Positions 37,600-50,281 of a DNA stretch of 64,000 bases are shown here, piece after piece. The stretch lies in the NCBI GenBank assembly GCA_026413225.1, contig CM048557.1:3534001-3598000 (forward strand), given 5' to 3'. The notes beneath the pieces were generated by a model that was not told the DNA's origin, did not search any database, and worked only from the letters and a program-made list of their open reading frames with translations. The translations under genes were made by a program, and so were the position numbers. The stretch's first letter is position 1. Every line of letters starts with the position of its first letter. Source of the stretch: Otis tarda (taxonomy: Eukaryota > Chordata > Aves > Otidiformes > Otididae).

Positions 37600-37765
37600 C
37601 TTGACTGGAAGAGAGACATGACTTTTATGACTGAGCAACCTTCCTCAAGTCACTTTGGTGTAGTCTGTTTCTCGGTTGTCAAGTGAGAATATAGACACTG
37701 GGTTCCTTTTTCAAAACAATATATTAAAGGCTCTATAAAAGCATAGTTATTAAGATCCTTAACAG
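37600..37765 (+). mobile_element. MIR SINE relic
   Basis: Words in MIR order: CCTCAAGTCACTTTGG, GTCTGTTTCTCGGTTG, TCAAGTGAGAATA, and the 3' end GGCTCTATAAAAGCATAGTT. They parallel the MIR segments GGCAAGTCACTTAACC, CTCAGTTTCCTC, TGTAAAATGGGGATAATA and GCGCTATATAAATGCTAG. It is diverged but collinear over about 165 bp. It is antisense to SPON1. Confidence 0.65.
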
Positions 37766-40700
37766 CTTGTTATACCTCAAATTCTCTTCAGACCTCATAA
37801 GCAGGAGTTCTTTGGGAGAAGATTAAATATGAGATACCAGATCTTCAGCCTGCTCTGTGGTGTGCCAATAGCTCAAATTAGACAGAAAAAGTGGCTTAGA
37901 AAATCAACCAGGAATTCAAGTCAGGAAATCCAGGGAAGCCATAAAGTTGCGGTAGCCTCCTGTGTACCAGCTCTTTGTCTCACTTTTGTAAAAAGAAGAG
38001 ACAAATTCTCTCAAAGATCTCCCAGCTTGGTGCATTGATGCCCGCAGAATTCAGGAAGCACAACAAAAATCTGGCAGAGCTCCAGTTTGACAATTGCATG
38101 TTTTACGCATGAGAGTGCTTTTTCAGCATATCAAGGGATTGTAGCACTATTAATTTAAAATGGAAATTTAAATATTGCTAGAAAATAAAAATCTTGCTTT
38201 GCAAAAAATGTTTATATTTTCATTTGGCTGCACATCGGGATTAGAAGACAAACCTTATTTACTTTTTATCTTGCAAAAGTTGACAGAAATTCTAGTAAAG
38301 CATGCTCTAGGACCAGCATCGAAGATTCTACTGATAAGGAAGATGCAGATTCATATATCCATTCTGAATCACAGTCAGTGTAAGCTTTTACAAAATGAGT
38401 AACCTTCAGCCAGTCTCTTTTTTGATCCATTCTACCTCACATATACTCACTGAACCAAGGGGAAAAACTCGCTTAACAGTCAGGTAATGAAATCACTGAT
38501 GTGTCTTCAGATATCTGCTGTGTTTATTTTGATGACTTTCCCTCCAAGTTGCAAAGCCAGTCTCTTCCCCCGGCATAGTTTTACAAAGCAGAGGGATCCA
38601 AGAAGAAGAGACCATGAGAAATCAATCCTGAAATAGATTGTTGCTGCATGGAGGAGCACTTTTTAGGGCTGCAAAACTCCCTGGTGCAATCCCTGTTCTA
38701 ATGACTCAGACACTTGAACCTTCTCTCCATTCAGACTGAAAGCCTTTTGTGACTTGTGACGTATCTCTTCTTCTGACTGGAAATTACATCTGAATGAAAA
38801 GTTTTCCCAACAAAAAAAAATTGTGAAATTTATATATTCCATTAAAAGGATCAATATAGTGCCGTTTCTTTCTGAAGAGATAAGAGACCAAAACGTTTCC
38901 CCAAAATATTGAGAATTCCTTCTAGCATCAGTTTGCTAGTCCAGGACTCAGATCACATCAGTTCTAAGACTGCTAACTTAAAACTTTTTAAAATGTTCCA
39001 TTAAAAACAAATTAAAAAAATCTCCTTCTGCATTTATTTCTGACCCTCACAAACAAATTCCCTTGTTTGAAAAGGAATAAAACATACCTCCGAGCTTCCT
39101 CCCTAGACTTGGCCTTGTGTATCGTCTTGAACTAGGGCTCATCAGTAGCCTCATATAGCATGTCTCTATCAAGAGTTTATGTTTAAGTCAACGTGAGCAC
39201 TTCAGCCATACTACTGCAGCTTTTATAGAGATATATATATACACACACACATACATATTTTTATATATATATATATAAATATGCACACAGTGCTGCATCC
39301 TGCAGCACCTAAAATTCACAAACAACAACTAGTGAATAAAAGATTAATTCCTAGTTGACATCATGGGCTACTCATGCAGGCAGAGGCACATGCACATAAA
39401 CCAAACTCCAAAAATACATTAAAAAAATAATTATTCCCCTCACATTTTCCAAATCCATATGGTAAAGAATTCATTCAGATTCTGTTTCATCACAAAACAA
39501 AGATTTATAAACATGCACCTAAACCAACTTCCAGGTCTAATACTAAGCATGCAATTTAAGGTCATTAAAAAGTCAGAGTGCTCAGTACCTGCAGGGCTGA
39601 ATGCAGGATAAATTAGAATTATGTTAACAGGCATGTTTGTGGAAAGTTGAAGGACTATCTGATTGCTGTGAGCACAATTTTTAGGTAAAAATCAGCATTT
39701 ACAGTTTTTCAGAAACGAAAATCTTGTCAGTACTTTCTTAATAATTTGTCAGAACTCTATGCAACTTTTCATACTAGTACTAGGATTGTCGTCAATTTCT
39801 GCAGCAATTGTCTTTACTTGCCTGAGCCCACGTCTTCACTTCTCTCAATGCAGATAATTTTTTTTTTTTTACACAAAAATACCATTTATAAATGCTTGAA
39901 AGGATGTGCCTTCACTGCAACTAACAGGTATTTCATTAGTAAGGACTTCTAGTCACCATTCAAGTCCAGTTGATAACATATTTTAAATTCAGGGTTCCAG
40001 AACTTCTGTTCACCATAGAAATAAGCTTTAAGCCCTCAAACAGATGAGAGAAAACATGATCTAGTCCTAAATCCACCATTCTTATCATTGGTTGTAGAAA
40101 GCTTAACTAAAAGCAGTCAAGAGAATCTGATCTTCATATCCGAACAAACCACAAGGCCTGGATGAGAGTCATTACCTAATAACTACTACCTTTCAGTAGC
40201 TGGGTAAAGTTGGTGTTAAATGCTACTGCTGAGGTGTATCTCCTCCCTTTGAGATGAATTACACTATTATCTTTTGATAAGATTATCACTGTTCATGTAC
40301 TGTTGCCACAACTGTATATTGCAAATATCTTTAACATGGTAATGAGCAATGCACAAGTAACGTGAGTGCCAGAGAAATATTTGCTGTGGACTCACACAGA
40401 AGACATGGACCTTATCTTCTGCTCACACAGGCACTTCTCATTTACATTTCTGTGGCAAGGAACTCCAGGTTCATTGTCAATTCAATTTAGAACTCAGGAA
40501 CTGCCATTTTTAATTCAAGAACAACATACCAGATAAGAACACAGTTGCAAGACCAGTGGATCAAAGGAAAAAGGAATGTTAAATTTGAGGAGACAAATAA
40601 AACATCAGATAAGGAAGAAATTTCAGTGGCTGGTCAAACAGTATATATAGCTTTTCTACTGAAGCCACCTTTTTATGTCTCAGGTTCTCCCTGCAGAGTG

Positions 40701-42749
40701 ATGATAATAGCCTGCCTTTCTCCTCAACCTCTCTCTTGCATTTGTCAGAGCATCAATTGTCAGCCAAAGGTACGTTTTCTAATTACGACTTTGCGGAGTA
40801 CAAAGTGCAACATGGGCTTGAACACAGATGGAGCTTCCTTACTAATACAATCAATAATAATGTTACTATAGAGTTGAAACTTTTCTACAATGTAACATAA
40901 CATTTGATAGTAAAGTACAAAGGAAATGTTTCTCCTGCTATTAGGTACACCACAACTGATGAAAGTAATTTGAAATACTTCGTAAAATGTGAGTCTTCTA
41001 GATCAGTGTTTCTCAATTGCTTAGTTTGTTCAGGCTTTTCATTCATCCTTCATTTTAGAAAATATTACACTACTCAGCATTATGAATATACTGCCAAGAA
41101 TAGCTACCTCACTTGGAGCTCCTCATTTAAGTTAAGAAGGGATTTAAGGATTAGAGAAAATACATATTTTTAATAGCATTATAGTCCTGCTTGCTGTTGG
41201 AGCTTTGAAGCATCAGCAGCTTTGGCACACGTGCTATTCACGTTCCTCATGAATGTCTCAATGCCAAAATATACATCCTAAACTAGTTCAAGCAGATTCC
41301 ACACAAATTCTCTTAGCCTTCATATGACTGTGTATAGAACATAATCTATTTCAGAGAAACTTAATCCATTGCTAAAACCACATTTAGAGAAAAAATACTG
41401 GTGATGTCGAACTAGAGGCTTTATGCAGATAAATTTAAGAAAGCATTTACCCCTTTAAAAAAAGCTCTCAAATCTTTTGCTTAACTTTCATCAACTGTCA
41501 AGATCAGGAATATCGTTCATACAGAAGAGCTACAGAAAGTCAGGAAGGGTTTGTGGCAGCAGATAGTAGTTGTGGGCAATTACGAAGTCACCACGTTCTT
41601 TGTGTGTATGTGAGTGTGCGCCTGCACCTTAGGCAGAGTCAAGAGATAAAAATCCAGGCTATAGCTCCTCTTACTTTTGATATGCTGATGAACTACTAAG
41701 GCACAGATTCTCAAATTCTTTCCTTAGAGGGTATCAAAGTCTATTCATGAACAACTCCCCTGCCTGCCTCTGTGTCCAAGGTTTTCTGTAAAGCCTGATT
41801 TCACATTACCTAGAGTACCCTTCTGGTAAATTAAATTTGCTTGCTGAGAGTTTCAAGGAAATCAGAAAGTTATGCTTTCTCCCTTCCAGCATGAGAGGAT
41901 TCTGCTTCCGAGAGACACACTGCAGTCAGTCAACAGTGAAGCCAGAGTTTGGCAAAAAGGAGAGTTGTATGGACAGACTTCAGATTTCTTTTCAAGAGTT
42001 TGGTAGGCTCTCTTCAAATGCTGACTGAAGTCCAAGTGAGTTAAAGTGCTGTGACTAAACAAAAAACTCACAGTGTCAAAGATTAAAACTGCATCTGTAT
42101 TAAAACATGGTTTGGATGCTTTTTCTGAACACTGTCTTGCACAAGATGTTCATTATGGGAACAAAACAACTACATGAGTATCAGGAAAGAAAAGTAAATT
42201 TCAAGGGGGTTTTGGTCGGAGGGTTGTGGTTTTGGTTTTTTTTTTTTCCCAAAAAGAAAGGTTCTATATTCTCTTCAATACAGTAATATACTTCATTATG
42301 GTATAAGATATCTACTGTAGAGTTGTACAATCTTCTTAAAGGAAATAAACATACAGAAAGGAATCCTGAAATGATGGAAAAACAAAACATTTTGGGAAAG
42401 GTTTATAATCAAATTCTTCATAGCTCTGTAAATGGAAGCACTCTAAAAAATGACCTCTAAACTGTACGGAACTGTATAGAATTGTATTTGTGCACAGATT
42501 AACACTATAAGGACTAACAATCTTTGTCAGGTTTAAAAAAAAAAAAAAACACAACCATATATTTATATATGCAGTGGCATCTTGCTTTCCTATTAATTCC
42601 AGGCAGAGTACAGTAGTAAAGATGTGGTTTCTTCAATGTATCTCTCACTCACTAACCCTGGCATCACAATCAGAAGCATGTCTCTATGAAGAGGCTGCCT
42701 CCTGTGCAGAAGGCTGAATAAGTTTTACACTTATTTGAGCATTTGACAT
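37766..42749. other. Intronic sequence with a TA/CA microsatellite
   Basis: AT-rich. Holds the dinucleotide repeat at 39231-39280 and several T or A tracts (39849-39860, 42238-42248, 42535-42549). The 108-residue frame at 40545-40871 has no recognised domain. Confidence 0.55.
39231..39280. repeat. (TA)n/(CA)n compound microsatellite
   Basis: ATATATATAT, then ACACACACAC, a short interruption, then TATATATATATATATA. It is probably length-polymorphic. Confidence 0.95.
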
Positions 42750-43859
42750 TCACACAACATCCTTGTCTCTAAACTGGAGAGACATGAATTTGATGGATGG
42801 ACTACTCTATAGATAAGGAAGTGGGTGGATGGCCACACTCAGAGAGTGAAGTCAACAGCTCAATGTCCAAGCGGAGACCAGTAATGAGTAGTATTCCTCA
42901 GGAGCTGGTATTGGGACGGACCCTGTTTAACATTTTTGTTGACAACACGGACACTGGAATGGAGCACACCCGCAGCAAGTTTGATGACAACACCAAGCTG
43001 TGTGGTGCCATCAACATGCCAGATGCAAAGGATGCCATCCAGAGGGACCTTGACAGACTGGAGAGGTGGGCCTGTGCCAACCTCATAAACTTCAACTAGG
43101 CCAAGTGCAAGGTCTTGCACCTGGGTCGGGGCAATCCCAGGCACAAATACAGGCTGGGCAGAGAGTGGATCGCAAGCAGCCCTGAGGAGAAGGACTTTGG
43201 GGTACTGGTGGACGAGAAGCTCAACATGAGCCAGCAATGAGTACTTGCAGCCCAGAAAGCCAACCACATCCTAGGCTACATCAAAAGGAGCGTGGCCAGC
43301 AGGCCAAGGCAGGTGATTCTTCTCCTCTACTCTGCTCTCATGAGACTCCTCTCATGAGACTGTATCCAGCTCTGGAGCCCCCAGCATAAGAAGGACATTG
43401 ACCAGTTGGAGAGAGTCCAGAGGAGGGCCAGGAAGATTATCAGAGGGCTGGGAGCACCTCTTCTATGAGGACAGGCTGAGTGAGTTGGGGCTGTTCAGCC
43501 TGGAGAAGAGAAGGCTCAGGGAGACCTTATAGTGGTCTTCCAGTACCTGAAGGGAGCCTACAGGAAAGATAGGGACAAACTCTTTAGCAAGGGCTGTTGT
43601 GATAAGATGAGGGATAATGGTTTTAAAACAGAAGGAGGCACTTGATATAAGGAAAAAAAAAATGTTATAATGAGGCTGGTGGAACACTGGAACAGGTTGC
43701 CCAGAGAGGTGGTGGAAGCTCCATCCCTGGAAACATATAAGGCCAGGTTGGATGAGGCTCTGAGCAACCTGATCTGGTTGGAGATGTCTCTGCTTCTTGC
43801 AGGGGGGTTGGATTAGATGACCTTTGAAGGTCCCTTCCAACCCAAACTATTCTATGATT
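42750..43859 (+). mobile_element. CR1 LINE, 5'-truncated, older copy
   Basis: Collinear with the CR1 at 30.2 kb from the [10 protein letters not shown] segment (here CACACAACATCCTTGTCTC) through the 3' end (ACTATTCTATGATT). The catalytic FADDTKL is mutated (FDDNTKL). In-frame stops occur, for example after NFN at 43097. A partial duplication of CTCTCATGAGAC lies near 43333-43360. It is more diverged than the 30- and 34-kb copies, and so older. It is antisense to SPON1. Confidence 0.93.
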
Positions 43860-46834
43860 ACAGATATAAAGGTAACAAAATAAGTAGTGTCTTTTCATGC
43901 AGATATCACTGCCTATTTAATTTTTTAAAGCTACAAAACATTTGTAGAACCTAAAGAGCTCCAACTCTGCTGTTGCATTAGGGCCTAAAATAGGACTCTC
44001 CCTCACATTTGTATAGTAGCTCTTCATAATCCTCCATTTTGCTTCAAGTGATATTTAGAATAAAATGTTCACTTAGTTATACTTCCATTTTAACGTACAG
44101 ACCATGAACTTTCTCAAGTGCTTAGCACATAACATTTTTTTAAACCAAATTATTAAAGACACTTATTTTGATGAATTTGCTTCTGAAATTATTTATACAT
44201 TCTAAGTGCATTTCCAAGAAAACTTGCACAGGGAACAGCAAATTTCTGAAGGACAGAAACACAGTAAAACCAAGGTGAGGAGGGCATGCATTAAACCAGA
44301 GCCCACCAAGAGGGTGCCAGACAGCCCAGACACACGCACACTGTGCCACAGTCACTGCAGCTGCTGCCACTTCCCAAGGCTGGCAGCTCTGTCCTGGTCG
44401 AATGCAGGAGGAGTAGGAAGAGCAAGGAGTCTGAGGAAGCAGGTGGGACACAACCTGCCTATGTCTCCTGCCTTAACACTGCCAAGCTGCATGCAAAATA
44501 AAAATCTAAGGTTTACCGCACTGTCACAGAAGAGCTAAAGCTGCAAGCGGATTTCAGAGCAATGCTATATATATCCATTAGACTAAGTTTTCATCTCCTG
44601 ATGGTTTGGCATGTTTTGTTTTGAAATATAAGCTTTCTTTATGTGTGGCAACTTTATGGCTGTAAATAGACTTTCCAATTAAAAATTTGTACTCTCATCT
44701 TACCATACATGCAGATGACAGCACAATACCTTTAGAAAAAAACACAAATTTATCTCCATCTCAAAGGGATTTAATTCTGATGAATATGTATTTCAAGACT
44801 ATAAAACTGTTTCATTTGAAATTTCATTAGGGTGAGTAGAAATTAAATATATGGAGTTGTAGACTGAGAGGGAGGTAAGTACATTTTCCTTGGGGGAAAA
44901 AAAACCACCAGTTTTTTGTGACATTCATTAAGAAACCAGAAAATTCATTTCCAAATCAATTTGACACATAAGCAAGGAAAATTTAAAATTGCAGATCTCT
45001 AGCAACAACAACCTTTTTCGTAATATTCCATCACTGCAAAAGAGGGAAATGTGTATGGAATCAAGAACAGAATAAATTATAATGTGAACTAAACAAGAAA
45101 AACTGTATTTATTCTTGGTCTTTTTCCAAGGTTTTCCTTCGTGTTCTTAGCAAACCCACTTCAAATAAAATAGATTTTAAAAAAATGAAAACAACAAAAA
45201 CTCCTGACATTCCATTATTTCAGAGGTATTTTAAAATAAACTAGGTTTCTAATTGACTTAGTAGCATTTCTTGCTACACTGAGATTTAGGCTTTAGAACT
45301 CTTACCATTACTAACCACAAGTAGTAGGAAAAACATTATTTTATATGATTTCTAGTTTCAAAACATAATTTTGCCAATATAAGTTTTTCTTTTTAGTGAA
45401 ATATCATTTTAAAGCATTTAGAAAAACTTAAATGCACTCAAAAGAATCCATTCTGAAATTAAATGTTTTGATTTTTCATCATCTCAAGTATTGTTGCTTC
45501 AGTACTTTATTTGTAATATTTATCTATTGTAAATTATGTAATAAAAATAATAGTACACTTCAGTTTTATCTGCATATAAAGTGCTGATTACCTTTCTATT
45601 GGAGATTTCCAAGTGATTCAATTGTTTAACTAGTTAGCACTGTAGCATATTTTGACAGGGAAAGTTTCTCATTTCAACCAGTTTCATTTATTTACGTTGT
45701 TCAAAGACCCCTCTGTGTAGTCCTTTTTACTGCTAGCCCTAACTGGGGAAAACAGAGAGTCCTTCTGTGTTGTTTGGGTGTGCCTTTCATATAGTACAAC
45801 AGAAGAAAACAGTAACATGAATTGGAAAGCAGGGAAAATTGCCTACATTTTCTCCTGCTGATCAAAATTGTCTTCAATACACTCACAGTAGTATTGTTCA
45901 TGCGCTACTGATGATCAGCTAAGTCACAAGATATGCACCTTCTATTTATCTGTAGGTTGACATTACACATGATTCTGAGAAATCTTGAAGCCTTATTCTT
46001 TGCCTTCAGCTCCCACATTATTCTAGTCATTCAAATATGAAGAGACAGCAATAGTTACAAGGCAAAAGGCTGCTGCAAAGGTATTATGCACAAAGCATAA
46101 AGCATTTGCTTGCCTTTTGGCAAACAAACACTTTTCCATAGAATAAAAGTGATGATGCCCTTCGACTGCACTTCTAAGAGCCATCTGAAAAGACTGACAA
46201 AACTGAGGACTCAAGCAGCTAAACTTCACCTGTATGTGTTCTCATTCATGCTTTTCAAAGAGATAAAGATTCAAATACTGCCACGGAAATGGACACAGAA
46301 CAACAGCAACTCTACAGAGAGTTTAAACAGCAGCACACATGAACTGGAAATGGATAGGCACAGACACAACAGGACCACTGTGCTTTTGTGCTCATCTTGT
46401 GCACTTCAGCATGACGGACGCAATTTATACAAACACTGAAAGGCTTAATTCACGTGGGGTATTCTAGCCATAAGTGAAGTTGAAAACTAGCACGTGGGCT
46501 TACAATTGCTGTATTTACTTTACACCTCTGTCTGTGTTTTAATAGATATCAATGATGAGAGCTTCTAGCAAAAGGGGGAAACATCAGGGTCAGGTTCTTC
46601 CACGCTTCCCTAGGCTTTTAACAGGAAAATGAAGACAAGCAACTAAGAGACTGAGAAAACAAACAGAAGCAATTGCTACAGGGGTTTTTTTGCATTAAAA
46701 GTTCTAAAATTGCAAAATAACAGTCAAACAAGTTTGGGGTTTTTTTAATACATGTTAACTTTTTCTTAGTGGCAGACAATTACATGAATGTCTCATCATA
46801 TAGAATATACACAGTGACAAGTATCAGTACCGAA
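43860..46834. other. Intronic sequence, one GC-richer patch
   Basis: AT-rich apart from about 44270-44470, which is richer in GC and CAG/CTG words (CACTGCAGCTGCTGCC). The patch has a plus-strand open frame of 110 residues and a minus-strand one of 103, neither recognised. Confidence 0.5.
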
Positions 46835-47768
46835 CTCCACACTACTCAATATCTTCATAATTTACCTGGATGATGGGATTAAAAGCACCCTCACCAAGTT
46901 TGCTGATGACACTAAATTGGGTGGTGAGATGGACATGTCAGAAGGGAGAGCCATCTTAGAGAGAGACCTTGACAGGCTGGAAGAGTGGACAAGCAAGAAT
47001 TGTATGAAATTTAACAAAGACATGCATCCTGCACCTGGGATGACACAATCAAAGAGCCCAGGACGGGCTAGGGTCTGTGTGGCTGAGGAGCAGGCTTTCT
47101 GAAGGGGACCTGGGAGACGACAAGCTGAATGTGAGTCAGCAGCACACTGCTGCAGCAGCAGCGGCAAAACTGGATCCTGGGCTGCATTCACAGGGTCATT
47201 AACTCGCAGAGATAGATACATCATCGTACCACTGCACTCCACACTTGTCAGGCCACACCTAGAATAACGTATCCAGTTCTGGTCCCCACAATTCAAGAAA
47301 GAAGCAGACAGATGGTCCAAAGGAAGGCCACCAAGACGATCAAAGGACTGGAGAACCTACCTTATGAGGAAAGGCTGAAGGAGTTAGGTCTCCTCCCACT
47401 TCTCCCTCTGGAGAAGTGAAGGCTCAGCGGAGACCTTATCACAATATTCCAATACTTAAAGGTCAGCTACGAGTAGGACAGAGACTCTCTCTTTACAAGA
47501 AGCCGCATAGAGAAGACAAGGGGCAACTGGTACAAGTTGCACCAGGACAAATTTCATCTTGATATAAGAAAGAGTTTTTACAGGAAGAACAATCAATCAC
47601 TGGAACAACCTACCCAGTGGAGTGGTAGAGCCCCCATCACTGAGGATTTTCAGGATACGGTTGGACAAGGTGATAAATAATCTCATCCAGGCTCCCTTTG
47701 CCATGAAAGGTTGGGCCAGATGATCTTTCAATGTCCCTTCCAATCTAGGCTGTTCTATGGTTTTATGA
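46835..47768 (+). mobile_element. CR1 LINE, 5'-truncated, divergent subfamily
   Basis: Begins in the reverse transcriptase at an LLNIFIIYLDDGIKS-like block. It keeps KFADDTKLGG and LDRLEEW, and continues through HPAPGMTQ-like and LEYVSSSG-like segments to the 3' end CTGTTCTATGGTTTTATGA. Many frameshifts are present. The consensus differs from the 30-, 34- and 42-kb copies, so it comes from another CR1 subfamily and is older. It is antisense to SPON1. Confidence 0.88.
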
Positions 47769-49264
47769 AGTACATAGTCAATGAATTTCTGTTTATGACT
47801 TTTGATATGTATTACAAAGGGTTTCTTTCCCTTTCCAGTGCTTGTTTATTACACTTAATCTGCTACAGGTACTTTTTCCAACCCTGAACAAAGCTTCTTT
47901 CAGTCACCTGACTTTATACTTATTTGGGAGGGGGTCTCATAAGAAATAAGTATAATGAAAAAAATAAGTGCACCACCAAATAAGTCCAGACAATACCATC
48001 TTCTCTTAAACTGATGAAGTGTTGATATATAGGAATATAAACAGCTGTCCCTTTCTTCTAGATTCCCATGTGAGAATCTGAAGCATATAACTATGAAAGC
48101 TTTTATCTGAGAATACAATGCACCCAAAATCCTGTAATTTTAACATAAGTGACACAAATAGTCTAACCTGTCTATGTAAACATTTGCAGAATGGGAGCAT
48201 GGAACACTAAAAATAACACAGATTTCACTGCAGAAACTAAACATGGTCCAGCACATCACCTCTAGCTCATGAGAGGTCTTGTGCCATCTTTAAGTTGCAT
48301 TTTGGTGATATAGGAAATCTACCTCAGTGGTATGGATGACCAGTCACACCCGTGTTTATTTAGAGACTTACATTTGGTACTTGCAATGTTATTTTAAATT
48401 ATTCTCAATAAATTTCAATTAAAAGCTCTACAAAGCTCAAAGTTAGCACTCTGGATCAGTTATTTTTCTGTGCTTTTTCATCTTTTACAGACTAATCTTA
48501 CAAATTTTGCACTTGAGAAAATAATCTCCAGATTATAAGGTATGCAACTGTAAAACAACCTCAACAAAGTAGTACGAAAAAAAAAAAATTACTCGAAAAA
48601 GGGGAACAGCAACTTCTGATGGTTAGGAATTCAATGACATAAAAAGGGAAAATTAATTTGCAGGAGGTAGCAACACTTGATAAATGACAACTTATCTCCA
48701 GAATATGAACCATGTAATTAGAGAAGTATTAAAATTAAAGGCCAGGAATCATATTTAATAGATGAGACACTTATTACTTCTGGGATTATTTTAACTTTTT
48801 TTTTTTAAATACACAGTACTTCCACATTATACAGAGCTTAGCAAGCATTACACCATTCAGTTTACTAAGCCAAAATATATGTTAATGATGCTGTTTCTGA
48901 TTCTGTGCCAGCAACAGGAAGAACTAAAACACAGTATAGATCCAAACCCATTTATTGGTTTAAGTGACTAAGCTTGGAGTGCTAAGTAAGAGAGTATTCA
49001 GAGAGGTTTTGTGATTTTAATCCCATAGTAGGAAGGACTTGTTTATCTTTCTGATACATAGCAGCACAGCAGCTACCATTACTGGAATTGTTTTTAGGGA
49101 CTCTACCACATAGACAGAATTGGACTGTGTTTCCATATTTTAAAATCCCCATGTTATATTTTACACTTATGGCTGGAATGCTATACATTTTACAAACATT
49201 TGTTATTTAAGCATGGACAGTGTTTACATGCAGGAAGAAAGATGACTATTTAAACATTCTTGGC
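47769..49264. other. Intronic sequence, no supported feature
   Basis: AT-rich with an A tract near 48578-48590 and a T tract near 48797-48808. No recognised element. Confidence 0.6.
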
Positions 49265-49480
49265 TTAGGAGGCAAACATTGTGTGTGAAGAGTAAAACTC
49301 CTGAAGTTTAATCACGGCTAAAGTGTGAGACGTGATCTTGAGTAAGTTGCTTCACCACTTACTCTCCTGTAAAGTGGATATGATAAATCCACATTCTACA
49401 AAAAATGTTTATAGAATTTAATTTATGCCAAAACTTTGAAAATCTTCAGCACAAAGGCAATATAAAAGCACATTTTAAAG
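49265..49480 (+). mobile_element. MIR SINE relic
   Basis: Collinear MIR words: GAAGTTTAATCACGGCT, GACGTGATCTTGAGTAAG, TTGCTTCACCACTTAC, CCTGTAAAGTGGATATGATAA, and near the 3' end TTTGAAAATCTTCAGC and GGCAATATAAAAGCAC. They parallel the MIR box B region, the GTGACCTTGGGCAAGT core, the TGTAAAATGGGGATAATA segment and the GCGCTATATAAATGC tail. This is the clearest MIR in the window. It is antisense to SPON1. Confidence 0.7.
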
Positions 49481-49894
49481 CTGTTTTATATCCATATGTG
49501 TAAATGCAAATCTGGCAGCACTGACAGAAAATCATTAGGACAAGATTCAGTAAATTTAATTGCAAAAAAAAAAAAATGTAGCCACAAGTTCTCTAAACTC
49601 ATACAAGTTTGACTGTTTCATTAACAGTCCAGTATCTTAACTGCAGCAAGTTCAGCATTTTATTCTGAATTTATACGTTCACCACATTTGCAGTCTTGCA
49701 ATGTTCCTTCTCATATTTATGTCATTCTGGCTTATTTGGTTCAGGCATAAACTAACTTTTTTTTGGTACACAATGCATATGGATGTAAAAATATGAACAG
49801 AAATGGTCATACTGTGTTCCTCAGAGCGAAGAATTACAGCAAGATAATTCACTTCCCGACCAGGGAGACAGGAGGTAAGGGGGCAGGAATGAGC

Positions 49895-50281
49895 TGTCAA
49901 CAAAGACAAGTCACTGTATGGTTGCCGGAAAGTAATTAGCATGATAACAATCACATCCCTGGGAGGATGACCCTACATATTAATGTCTGACCGCCTTTGT
50001 ATAACAAACTAAGCAATAATCAGGACCTGCGCAGAAGTATGTAACTGAAAGCTGACGAATGAGAAACTTGTGCAACTTCTCCTTTGTTGTACCTCTATGA
50101 AAAGCCTACGACCTCCCCACATAGGTGTGCTGGATTTGCACACTATCGCCCAGCACCCCTTTCTGTACAGAACTGCATTAAAGGTCAGAAGCTGGATCCC
50201 AACTCTGTGTGCACCCGCGCACCGGGCACGAACCTGTTCCCAGATTAAGGAACAGCAATACTCCAAGACCAGCTTTCACAC
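49895..50281 (+). mobile_element. Possible solo LTR of an endogenous retrovirus
   Basis: A block of about 390 bp with an LTR-like order: a U3-like part with ACCTGCGCAGAAG, a TATA-like TATGAAAAGCC at 50096, a pyrimidine and GCACCC-rich stretch, the poly(A)-like signal ATTAAA at 50177-50182 about 80 bp further, and a GC-richer U5-like tail. Composition and CpG content differ from the flanks. Possible TG...CA ends are TGTCAACAA and GCTTTCACA, but no target-site duplication was seen and the boundaries are guesses. No internal retroviral sequence flanks it. Confidence 0.45.
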
